This document shows positions 21,489 to 30,668 of a DNA stretch of 64,000 nucleotides, piece after piece. The notes beneath the pieces are model-generated. The model saw nothing but the letters and a program-made list of their open reading frames with translations, made no database searches and was not told where the DNA came from. The position numbers were made by a program, and so were the translations under genes. The stretch's first letter is position 1, and each line of letters opens with the position of its first letter. Source of the DNA: Lithobates sylvaticus. Lineage: Eukaryota > Chordata > Amphibia > Anura > Ranidae. Where the stretch lies: assembly GCA_028564925.1 (NCBI GenBank), contig CM053029.1, positions 294,911,168-294,975,167 of the forward strand, in the 5' to 3' direction.

Positions 21489-22005
21489 CGCTCACAAGGT
21501 CACAAAAGGTCGGCTGGTCAGAACGGACAAACAGAAAGCACCGATAAACAGCAAGGCCTGAAAGAACGAAATGAATACCAGAAACGGGCAGACAATAAGC
21601 AGTGCAAATCAAAGCGTCCTATATCAAGATATAGGCCGCAATGACCAACAAATGCGAACTGACTACACGCACTAATAAACAGATACGCACGACAAGCACA
21701 AACTGAAGAGCAGTAACGATCTGAGTCAGAAAACTGAGAAGCGCGAATCTTAAGTCACCAAACTTCGACTAACTCGCGATAAACACGGGATCAGCAGAAG
21801 GAGCCCAACGGGTGCCTGACGTGGTGCTGAACTTCCCTTTTCTAATCTCGTGGACGACGACTTACGTCACGACGTTCTTGCAGACCGGATATTCCGACAA
21901 CGTTGTCCGACCATGTGTACGCAACACCAACATCGGACAAAGTACGACGGACAGGATCCGACCGACCTGGTCCGCGGATTGTCCGACCGTGTGTATGGGG
22001 CTTAA

Positions 22006-22898
22006 GGGTTGCTGAGTTGCAGCACCTTCTCAATATAACACAAAAAGCAACTATTTTGCAGCGATCCCTTTTTCAGCAGTATTTTTCAGTATAGCATTTC
22101 CTTTAATAAAAATAATGTAACATTATCAAAGTTGGCTGATATACTACTCTAGTGCAAGTTTGTCACTGACAGGCCAAAACCACGTTTGTGGATTTTACCA
22201 ATAGCACAGAAAATCACATGCAATATAATGTGCATATAAAAGTATAGAAATATAAGCTGAATATCACTGTACCTACACCCTAGTCCTTCAAAGAAACGTT
22301 TATATATAAATTGAATTTGCAGTTGTAATGTTTTATAGGTCTCATCTTCTCTGATGACAGAGACCTCATGTGCAGTCAATGCATAGCCAGATCGAAATGT
22401 CAGATTCCGGTTTCTTTAGTGCACAGAACAATAAAGTATGTGACGTTTCATTGCAGTGTATACCACTCTCTCCCATTTAGCTCAGGCACTCTTTTCTACT
22501 GCATTCTTCGCCAATGGCTCCCGCTGCTAATGAGGAAGCAGAGAGCTGGGACAACAGCTGCTCTCATGCACATCGCCAGATGGATATCATGCTGATGAGC
22601 TCAATATTCAAGTGGTTTTGAGGGGGAGCATGTGGCATACTGAAGGTGTTTACCTTCATGCATTCTATGCATGAAGGTAAAAAATCTTCAGCCTTTACAA
22701 CTGTTTCAACCCATGTCTGGGGGCACAGGGATTTATTTGAAGAACAACACAAGTAATTTCAGATACCTTGGCATTGTTTTTACCTTAGATATGTTTCAGA
22801 CTGAGCCAGGTTAATTTTTAAAGTGAATTGGTAAGTTCAGTAACCCATAGCAACCAATCTAATTTCATCCAGCACTGGCCTTCAGCAAAGTTCATTCC
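22006..22898. other. Intron with a partial MITE
   Basis: About 22445-22706 is a partial copy of the TGGTTGTAAACC-type MITE (CCAATGGCTCCCGCTGCT, TACCTTCATGCATTCTATGC, GCCTTTACAACTG). No gene or other feature seen in the rest. Confidence 0.5.
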
Positions 22899-23114
22899 TA
22901 TGTAGAAGAAAGTGGCCAGACAGATGATACAGGACCGAGGTTAAACATTTCACACAGATATACCGTGCTTGTTCACGGTGGTTGCGAACAAGCACAGTAT
23001 ATCCATGTGAAGCGTTTAACCTCGGTCCTGTATCATCTGTGTGGCATGCGACAATAACGATTCCTGTCAAGCAAACTTATCGTCCAGTGTGCGCCCATTT
23101 TCTTTCTTCTACAT
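22899..23114. mobile_element. Hairpin MITE with 45-bp central arms
   Basis: Outer ends TATGTAGAAGAAAGTGG and TTTCTTTCTTCTACATA are inverted. The core is a hairpin with arms of about 45 nt (ATGATACAGGACCGAGGTTA at 22926 and the inverse ending at about 23036), including CCGTGCTTGTTC facing GAACAAGCACAG. Non-coding; superfamily unknown. Confidence 0.8.
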
Positions 23115-24139
23115 ACTTCAGTAATGGTGGTGAACCGGAGCAAGCACCTGGCGAGACATTGTACCTCGTTGGCCTGAGCGATGCATGCTTTGTGTTGTAA
23201 AGTTAATTTCTATTTGGCTGTATACATAGGAATTAGCACTTAAATATTATTGAATAAAGCTGTGTGTGAGGATAGGCAGTTGACCAGCCAAAACCTCTGA
23301 TTGCTTTAGCAATACAAATGCTCTATTCCTGTTCTGACATGTTTCTTTCCTAAAACAAATTTATAACGATCAAACTTATCACAAACCTGGGCAGCTCAAT
23401 GTCCCATATGATGAGAAAATGCATAGGTGGCCTTCCTGGTGTCCAGAAAGTAATACCATCACATTAGAAGGCTTGGAAGAAGAAGAAGTATAAAGGTCTA
23501 CAAAAATAAAATGCATTTAACTTTATAGCGGTCTGTATCCCTGGAATTATTAATACTTTTGTACTTTTCCCTGAAGGTAGCTGCAAATTTGTGTTTTTTT
23601 TTTTCATATTCTGAGCCTGAATTGACAAAAAAAAATCCTCTGTTAATTGGATTTCTATATTTTGTTCTGATTTTGTAACCTTTTGGCATCATGCACAATG
23701 AACGTTATAAAAATGGCAGTAGCTTTAGCTGTAGAATGCTGCATTAAACGTGCATTTTGCCATGTTATGTACCGTTTTTCAGCATTTTTTTTTTGCGTTT
23801 GTTTTTTAGCAAATCTATACCCCCACAAAAGCTATAGATATAAATGATACTCCTCAAAAACGCTCATTAATGCAGAATTGTGTTTTTCATAATTAGAGCA
23901 TTGATGCAGCTGAAAAACACCTCTTCAAACCCACTAGTTCTGTTTTTTTTCAGGCCAAAAAATGCTGATGAAATTCTGTGTGCATGGACACATAGGATAA
24001 CATGCTGGGGAGTTTATTGGCTGCAGAAAAAAAAAACGCCTGAAGCCAAAAACAGCAGCTGTAAAAGCATCCAGTGTGCATGAGACCCAATATTTCTTCA
24101 ATCAGTTTTTCTCTTTTGAGGAATATTTTGTGGAATAAA
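23115..24139. other. Intron sequence, probable old repeats
   Basis: The stretch 23700-24092 ends in AGTGTGCATGAGACCC and resembles a decayed MITE, but its left end was not found. Nothing gene-like in the rest. Confidence 0.4.
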
Positions 24140-24295
24140 TGTAAGTACTATTAGATTGGAAGCTCTTATAAGCAGGACCTTCTTAACCCTCTTGTATTTT
24201 ATAGTACTGTAACTGTACTGTCTCCCTTTGTATTTTAAGGGCTGTGCAAACTGTTAGCACTTTATAAATCCTGTATAATAATATTAATAATAATT
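24140..24295 (+). mobile_element. LINE 3' tail (L2/CR1 type)
   Basis: The sequence TTAGATTGGAAGCTCTTATA, then GGGCTGTGCAAACTGTTAGC and CTTTATAAATCCTGTATAAT, ends in TAATA microrepeats. This is the 3' UTR and tail layout of L2/CR1-group LINEs and of SINEs that borrow it. The fragment ends about 150 bp upstream of an SLC22 exon. Confidence 0.6.
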
Positions 24296-24443
24296 GTGGG
24301 CCTGATGAATATCAATTGCTGGAAAGTGTCTATCTTGTTCATACTAACCAAACAGAACTTGTTTAGTGCACATAAGGAAGTTTGTGATATTGTAGTGACT
24401 TTTCTTTCAGTATGGAGAATAACCGTTGTATGTTTCATTGCAG

Positions 24444-24626
24444 AGTTGAACATCTTGTCCATTGTACTGGTCATGCTTGGGAAATTTGGTATAACAGCAG
24501 CCTTCTCCATGGTATACGTGTATACTGCTGAGCTCTACCCTACAGTAGTAAGGAACATGGGAATTGGGGCCAGTTCTATGGCATCCAGATTGGGCAGCAT
24601 TCTATCCCCTTATTTTGTTTACCTTG
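24444..24626 (+). CDS. SLC22A4/SLC22A5-like transporter, exon (TM10-TM11)
   Basis: A 183-bp exon after acceptor TTTCATTGCAG and before donor GTAAGA; both junctions split a codon after its first base. It encodes [20 protein letters not shown], then [20 protein letters not shown] and [16 protein letters not shown]. The segment [11 protein letters not shown] is the conserved SLC22 motif at the cytoplasmic end of helix 10/11. [14 protein letters not shown] resembles OCTN1, and [18 protein letters not shown] resembles OCTN2. Reading upstream of the acceptor stays open for about 150 bp but encodes nothing family-like, so the start is set by the splice site. Confidence 0.96.
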
Positions 24627-24935
24627 GTAAGATTTGTTCCAATAAATACTTTTAGGTGCTAACTTGACATTTATTTTTATCTGCCTAGCCAGCTTTGAAT
24701 CTGTGTTTGTAACCATGCAATGGACTCAAACCGTAAACTCCAATGCAAAAAAAAAGGGCTTCTGAGAGGTGCTGGGATTATGATATGAGTTTAAACAAGA
24801 TGGTGAGAGGGCAGGAAACATTTGAGGAGCCCACTGGCTTAGGTTAGGCTGCTTACAACATGCAAGGCTACCCTACTGTGGGTACTTCAGCAGGTTACCA
24901 GGAAAAGACGTACATAAATGGAAGGAGAGCCAAAT
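24627..24935. other. Intron sequence without recognised feature
   Basis: Nothing gene-like or repeat-like was recognised in these 309 bp. Confidence 0.5.
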
Positions 24936-25647
24936 TACCGTATGTATTGGCCTTTTAACACGCACCCCAAGTTTATAAGGGAGTTTTAAGGAAAAAACCT
25001 TACATTTAAATGCCCATCAATGCAGCTTTATCATTGTCCATCTGCAGCCTTGTCCATCATTGCAGCCTAGCCCAGTGTCCATCATTGCAGCCTTGTCCAT
25101 CATTGTAGCCTTGCCCAGTCTCCATCTGCAGCCTTGCCCAGTGCCTTTGCAGCCTTGCCAATCTCTTCAGCATTTCCCTGATTTAAATTTGGCGCCGATT
25201 TCTGCTGCCTGTGAGCGGAGAGGAGCGAGCGGAGCTGAGATATAGAAAGCCAAGAGTACTTCGGCTTTACTCGGCTCCTCTCGCAGTCCCGCCCACCTCC
25301 ACTGATTGCGAGAGGGGCAAGTCCCGCTGACATACAGAAAGCCGAATGTACTTCGGCTAGACTCGGCCCTACTCACAGTCAGGGGTGGGACTGCTAGAGG
25401 AGCCGAGACTAGCCGAAGTACTCTCGGCTTTCTGTATGTCAGTGGCGCTCGCTCCTCTCGCAATCAGTGGAGGTGGGCGGGACTGCGAGAGGAGCCGAGT
25501 AAAGCCGAGTGTACTTCAGCTTTCTGTATTTCGGCTCCGCTCGCTCGTTTCATAACAATCAGCGGGGATCGGCGTATAACATGCACCCACGATTTTCCCC
25601 TGATTTTAAGGGTAAAAGGTGCGTGTTATACGCCGATAAATACAGTA
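24936..25647. mobile_element. TA-flanked MITE with GTATAACACGC termini, copy 2
   Basis: Same family as 2532-3422: left end TACCGTATGTATTGG, right end ATACGCCGATAAATACAGTA, flanked by TA. The GCAGCCTTGCC minisatellite is short here, and the compound inverted repeat (GCGGGACTGCGAGAGGAGCC and its inverse) is well kept. Non-coding. Confidence 0.75.
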
Positions 25648-25991
25648 ATTTATTGATGTTGTGTTAAAAGACAGCCAGGCTGTCTTTTAACCCAATTTTA
25701 GTTCTGGCTCCCCTTCCATATAATGTATACACGTTAATTCAAACAGTAGGCATTAGACAAAGTAATTTGCAATGGCCGCACCTCCATAGTTAAAAAAATA
25801 AAATATGAATTCACTTTGCTGTTTTAAAGAAGTATCACAACATTTATAAAATCTTCATTAAATCCCCAAGGGAGCCAAGCGCATGTAGTACTTGGTCCCA
25901 TTCTGATCTATCCAGTGAATGCTAAGCAGCATGGTTGGACAGTTTGCCCCCCTGACTTACTCCTGACTATGCTGATTGCAGGAAACAAATA

Positions 25992-26765
25992 CAGTCAAAC
26001 CTTGGTTTGAGAGCAACTTTGTTTGAGAGCACTTTGCAAGACAAGCAAAGTTTTTGAATACATTTTGACTTGATATACAAGCAGCATCATGTCACAACTG
26101 ATTATAAAAGAGAAGAGAGGTGCCTCTAAGTGTAGAAATATGGTTACATTTAATGAAGTTACAACATTTAGCAACTCACATGGTTAATGATTAAAACAGG
26201 CACATCCAAGTATGCAGGCATCCTGGGTAAAGCTGTCCACTTAGACCATCCTCCTCACCACCATTAACCTCCCTTCCACACTGCGCTTCATGAGCAGTTC
26301 AAGCCTCGCTTTCAGATTGCGCTACTGCGGGGTAGTCTTCCCGGTCACGATTGCAGACTGACATTGGTGAGACCCGTCGGTGCGGGGGATGCCATGTGCC
26401 TCTTTTAACCATCAACCATGTGAGTTGCTAAATGTTGGTTCCTTCATTAAATGTAACCACATTGCTACACTTCAAGGCGCCTCTTCTTTTTTTTTTATAC
26501 TGTGCAGCTCCTGCTGGATTTTGCTTCTAATCCCCTTGTCAAGGGTTCCATTTATGGATGGACATTTTATGGTTAAGCAAGCCATCACATTGCTATAATC
26601 TTTTTATATGGACTATAAACTGAAGAACTTATGAATAAATGGTTGTGGAACGAATCATCTGAGTTTCCATTATTTCTTATGGGGAAATTTTCTTTGATAT
26701 ACAAGTGCTCTGGATTACAAGTATGTTTCGGGAACGAATTATGCTCGCAATCCAAGGTTTTACTG
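25992..26765. mobile_element. Tc1/mariner-superfamily (pogo/Tigger-like) non-autonomous element
   Basis: It begins CAGTCAAACCTTGGTTTGAG and ends CAATCCAAGGTTTTACTG, flanked by TA on both sides. Termini of this type (CAGTNAAACCTTGG) belong to the pogo/Tigger branch. An inner palindrome lies at about 26108-26200 and 26400-26490 (TTAGCAACTCACATGGTTAA and its near-inverse), probably a second element inside. No transposase. Confidence 0.65.
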
Positions 26766-27123
26766 TACAGTATATAATTATATGTGAGTGATAACACTGA
26801 TCTCTGACAGCTGTGGTGCTTGTGTGAGCAAGGTGTGAATGCAAGCTTTTGGGGGAAATGTTTCCCCATTTTATAATAGGAACACATTGTTGCGTGTTTC
26901 CATGTGCTATTTCACCTTGGGTCACTTTTTAGTATACTGTATATAGCATAAAGGTGTAAGATGAAATTTGTGAAATACTTAACTGTTTGAAATTGTGGAT
27001 TTATGGAATCTAGAACAGTCGGGGTCTCTTTCAGTCAAATTATAAAAGTGACAAGCCTGGCTAAAAGTAGTAATATGGGATTGTGACGTGACATGTCTGA
27101 CCTTGATTTATTTTCTTTCTTAG
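26766..27123. other. Intron sequence without recognised feature
   Basis: Nothing gene-like was seen. It ends at the polypyrimidine tract and TTAG acceptor of the next exon. Confidence 0.5.
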
Positions 27124-27259
27124 GTGCCTATGATAGACATCTTCCTTTTGTCCTGATGGGCAGTCTAACAGTTCTTGTGGGGATTTTTTCCCTCTTCCTC
27201 CCAGAGACAAATGGCATGCCTTTGCCGGATACTATTGAGGAGATGCTCCGAGTGAAAGG
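27124..27259 (+). CDS. SLC22A4/SLC22A5-like transporter, exon (TM12)
   Basis: A 136-bp exon after acceptor TTTCTTAG and before donor GTATGT. It completes a Gly codon from the previous exon and ends two bases into the next Gly codon. It reads [20 protein letters not shown], then [20 protein letters not shown] and MLRVKG. The last membrane helix, the FLPE motif and PLPDTIEEM are typical of OCTN proteins and lead into the cytoplasmic tail. Confidence 0.96.
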
Positions 27260-27540
27260 GTATGTCTGTGTGTATGACTGCGGCACATTTGGCCCCAAAG
27301 ACCTGTGCTCTCTGTGTAGTTGATGGCAAAATACAGTGGAATTGCATATGTTCAAAAGCATTTTTAACCTCATAGACCGTTTTCTAAATGAACAAAGTGA
27401 AATATGTGACTTGTAATACAGTTAAAATGTTCCTGCTCTTCATTCAACCCTGCTTTATTATAATCTGTGTGCAATGCAATGTTTTTATATGTTAGATATA
27501 TATTTCCCTATATTTTAGAATCACATGATTGTGGTGAGTA
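27260..27540. other. Intron sequence without recognised feature
   Basis: No gene or repeat boundary seen. Confidence 0.5.
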
Positions 27541-27830
27541 AAAGACCCCTTTCACACTGGAGGCGTTTTTCAGGCGCTAAAAATAAAAAAATAGCTCATC
27601 TGTAATCCCAGTGTGAAAACCTGAGTGCTTTCACACTGAAGCGCTGCGCTGGCAGGGCATAAAAAAAAAGTCCTGCAAGCAGCTTCTTTGAGGCGCTTTA
27701 GGAGCGGGCGCTTTTAACCCTTTATTCGGGCGGGGGTTAAAAGCTCTGCAAAAATAACGGTAAAGCCCTGCTAAAACTAGCCGCGCTTTATCGCTGATGC
27801 CCGGGCGCTGGCAGTGTGGAAGGGCTCCAA
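27541..27830. mobile_element. MITE with CCCCTTTCACACTGG termini
   Basis: The left end GACCCCTTTCACACTGGAGG faces the right end GGCAGTGTGGAAGGGCTCC. The interior is rich in AGCGCTT-type inverted words. Related by its termini to 10411-10680. Confidence 0.65.
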
Positions 27831-28177
27831 GTTAATTATCTCTAGTCTGAACAATTACTCCAATATAGTTGACAATCCAATATTTATGACAAATGTTATT
27901 GCTTAGACAGGGAAACCAAGTTATTTTTATAACATGCAGGTGTATTTCTTTCTAAGTATATTCAAGTAGACATATTAGGATTTTATCAGTTATCAGTGCT
28001 GTATAAGCTCTACCCACTAATGCTATCTGCAGTACCCTGTGAGGTATAGACACTCCCTTTGCTTTACCTCTAGCCCTCTTTTCTTTGAATTATGATCATA
28101 CTTTATACCCCCACCTCTGACCACTTGTACTTCAGGTCTGCACAACCCCCACAGTCTAATAGCGAGGGCTGCTTTCC

Positions 28178-28521
28178 TGAAGCTGGCCACAGATAGGTAA
28201 TTTTTCTTCGATCAGCCAGTGGACTGAATGAAAAAAACGTTTTCCAATTCCTCTATCCACAAAAGCGACCTGGACAAAGGAATCTCCCCCACTGATGCAT
28301 TGTATTCTGACAGTGGGACTCTCTGGTGTCATAATACACTGATCAGTGGGTGCAGCAGATTGACTGCAGCCACTGATAGACAAAAGTTTTCCAATATTCC
28401 TGTTTGACAAAAGTTGATCTACTGATCGACTTCTGTCAAATAGGGATGTCTACATATGGGTCAAAATTTGGCCAGTTCACCCTGAACTGGTTGAATTTCT
28501 ATCCATCTATGGCCAGCTTAA
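28178..28521. mobile_element. MITE with GAAGCTGGCCACA termini
   Basis: The left end GAAGCTGGCCACAGATAG is mirrored by CCATCTATGGCCAGCTTA at the right. The interior has inverted words around CTGATCAGTGG. A second similar start (AAAGCGGGCCATACACTG) follows at once at 28519, so another partial member may be fused to it. Confidence 0.65.
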
Positions 28522-29156
28522 AGCGGGCCATACACTGTTCGAATTTCAGATGGTTCCTAACTGGCTGAACTGGCAGATTGTTTAGTGGGTGGCCCTGTTG
28601 ATTGCCCCCCTTAAGAGGTCCCTCAATTGAAAAATCGAAGGAGCCATTTAGAAGATAACAACACCTACATCCTTTCAGATACAGCTGCTGTTTGGATTTT
28701 TGACCGCTAGCAGGGAAATGGAATAGTCTCAGCAAAAATGTGTCAATCCAAACTAAGTAGCGTAGATGGGACAATCCAGTTAACGACTCCTCACCCCCCC
28801 CCCCCCCCCCACCACCACCACCAAAAAAAAATTACGTAGGCAGCTACAAATACTGTGGTTGCTAACTTAATGTAAGGACACTTAATTGTCCAAGGATCCA
28901 GCGCAGTCCTCACCCAAGCCGATTCTTCAGCTGACTCCAGGTCAAGACATCAGCATCTTAATTGGTGGAAATCGTCAGTGAAGCCGCAACTCTTGATCAT
29001 TTTGTAGAAACAATTGATCCTTCTGTTCCTTTATGACTAAAACCAAAATGTTAAATCAATGAAACTTTATAAGCTAGGCAATAAATACTATGTGGAAGAT
29101 TGCAAAACGGTGCAGCGTCATGTTTATCAACAAACGATGTTTTTTTTTTTTTTCAG
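28522..29156. other. Intron with MITE remnant and poly-C/CCA tract
   Basis: It starts with GCGGGCCATACACTGTTCG, probably a partial MITE. A C run followed by CCA repeats lies at about 28792-28825. No gene. It ends at the T-rich tract and TTTCAG acceptor of the last exon. Confidence 0.5.
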
Positions 29157-29235
29157 GTTTAAGTACAAAAGAGGAATTCCTGTGTCAAAGAAGCAAAATG
29201 GAAATATGAAAGTCCTTTCAAACACTGCATTATAA
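29157..29235 (+). CDS. SLC22A4/SLC22A5-like transporter, last coding exon
   Basis: After acceptor TTTTTTTCAG the first base completes a Gly codon, and the frame reads FKYKRGIPVSKKQNGNMKVL, then SNTAL and TAA (29233-29235). This is the basic cytoplasmic tail. It ends in Thr-Ala-Leu, a class I PDZ-binding motif comparable to the Thr-Ala-Phe ends of human OCTN1 and OCTN2, which bind scaffold proteins such as PDZK1. The KVL-x-TA pattern is closest to OCTN1, as I recall it. Sequence is open, and conserved features run to the stop, so the gene looks functional over the part visible. Confidence 0.92.
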
Positions 29236-29885
29236 GACTCCAAGCAGTCTTCCTTCCTACATGTATGGGATTGTTTATTTTAGGAGTTTCTCCATGGATC
29301 TGCACAGCTTTCTGTTGACTGTTATCCAACAAAAACTATAAGAAACCAACACTATTGACAGTGCCTTCAACTCTCCAGAAGGTTCATGGTTTGGATTGTT
29401 TTCATAAGTCCCGTAGAAAAGTCAAGATTTGGACCTATTATTTATTTGTCTGTCTTGGCATTAAGAATATGAATGAAAAGCTGCTAGGGCCAAGCTATCA
29501 GTAGTTATACTTCCATGATCAGTTCAGTAATGACCATTATGTTCCTCTTGCACCTGGAAAAAAGCAGATCCACACAGTCAACCATAGGAACATAATCAGC
29601 ACGGGGTGACTGCTTTAAACTGATGAATGTACAATGAATGTATTTTAATGACTACATTTTCATGTTTGAAAGTATTTTATTTTATATGATTAGAATGTGT
29701 GAAATGGTTTGTACACGCCAATAACTTATTGGAGTTCTGGTTTCAGTGTGGGTATCTGGGATTTTTAGCGGGAAGAAGCATCCACCTGGATGTTTGATTC
29801 CTGTGTTAGTAACTGTAGGGACACCTTGTACTGTTTATTTCAAGCAGGGCTCATTCTGTAAATAAACTGGTTGACCAATTAGATA
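29236..29885 (+). other. 3' UTR of the SLC22 transporter gene
   Basis: About 650 bp of AT-rich non-coding sequence after the stop codon, free of recognisable MITEs. It probably ends 10-25 bp after the AATAAA at 29861-29866. The exact cleavage site is not determined. Confidence 0.65.
29861..29866 (+). terminator. Poly(A) signal AATAAA of the SLC22 gene
   Basis: A canonical hexamer in CTGTAAATAAACTGG, 626 bp after the stop codon. It is the first good candidate followed by clearly repeat-derived DNA within about 110 bp. Confidence 0.65.
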
Positions 29886-29969
29886 AACCATCTGGCATAA
29901 GCACTTGAATCCCATGGGTTTTTTTTCTCCCCAAATCACAGAGTATTTGGTAGTTCACGCTAATGTATT

Positions 29970-30668
29970 GTATGTCATTTTTTGAGACAAATAGAACTTT
30001 AATTTGGTATTTGGAGCGGATCTATGCAGCTGGCTGGTGATCAGCGAGTATGAGCTGTTTTTTACAGCTTTTTACTCACTGATCACCAGTGTAGTGTCCC
30101 GACACAGTAAAAAACACTAGTAAACACACATGTCCCGAAAACACATGTCCCCAAAACATGTCACCACATAGTAATGATCCTCAAAACACATGTCCCCCAC
30201 ATATATAACAGTAAAATCACATGTCCCAATGATCATTTGCACACATATGTCCGTGATCACCTGCGCACATCTGTACAGGATCATTTGCGTACATATGTCC
30301 GTGATCACGTGAACCAATTATTATACACTTAGCAGGATTTTTTTTACCAAAAACATGTAGCAGAATACATTTTGGCTTAAATTTATGACAAAATTAGATT
30401 TTATTGGCTTTATTTTAAAATAGAATAAAGAAAATATTGTTTTTTTTTTTCCAAATTTCTGCTATTATTTCGCTTAGATCGCAAAAAATAAAAAACGGAG
30501 TCGTGAATAAATACCACAAAAAGAAAGCTCTATTTGTGCAAACAAAATGATAAAAATTTAATTTGGGTACAGCACTGCATGACCGCGCAAATCTTATTGA
30601 AAGTGCGAGAGCGCTGAAAGCTGAAAATTGGTCTGGGAAGGAAGGGGGCGAAAGTGCTTGATGTGGTT
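29970..30668. mobile_element. Inverted copy of the TTAACCACTTG long element
   Basis: The right part reads AAAGAAAGCTCTATTTGTGC, then TGACCGCGCAAAT, and ends AGTGCTTGATGTGGTTAA, the inverse of the leading motifs at 7847 and 48802. The left half contains irregular repeats of ACACATGTCCC and GTGATCAC-type words (30120-30320). Left end approximate. Non-coding. Confidence 0.6.

Larger units (their letters stand above)
14398..22002 (-). mobile_element. Complete PIF/Harbinger DNA transposon with three genes
   Basis: The 7605-bp element begins AGCCCCATACACACGGTCGG and ends CCGACCGTGTGTATGGGGCT, its exact inverse. A 3-bp TAA duplication flanks it (14395-14397 and 22003-22005), as expected for PIF/Harbinger. 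It encodes a two-exon DDE transposase (19314-21488, -), a three-exon Myb/SANT-like protein (16897-18238, +) and a MADF-domain protein (15425-16584, -). The transposase and Myb/SANT frames are fully open with canonical GT-AG introns; the MADF gene appears to carry one frameshift. Ends, target duplication and transposase are intact, so this could be a recently active or still mobilisable copy. It lies in the host intron, antisense to the host gene by transposase orientation. Confidence 0.95.

Noticed and set aside
24296-24443. An upstream extension of the SLC22 exon that stays open
   Set aside because: No family similarity; the splice acceptor at 24443/24444 and the codon phase fix the exon start.
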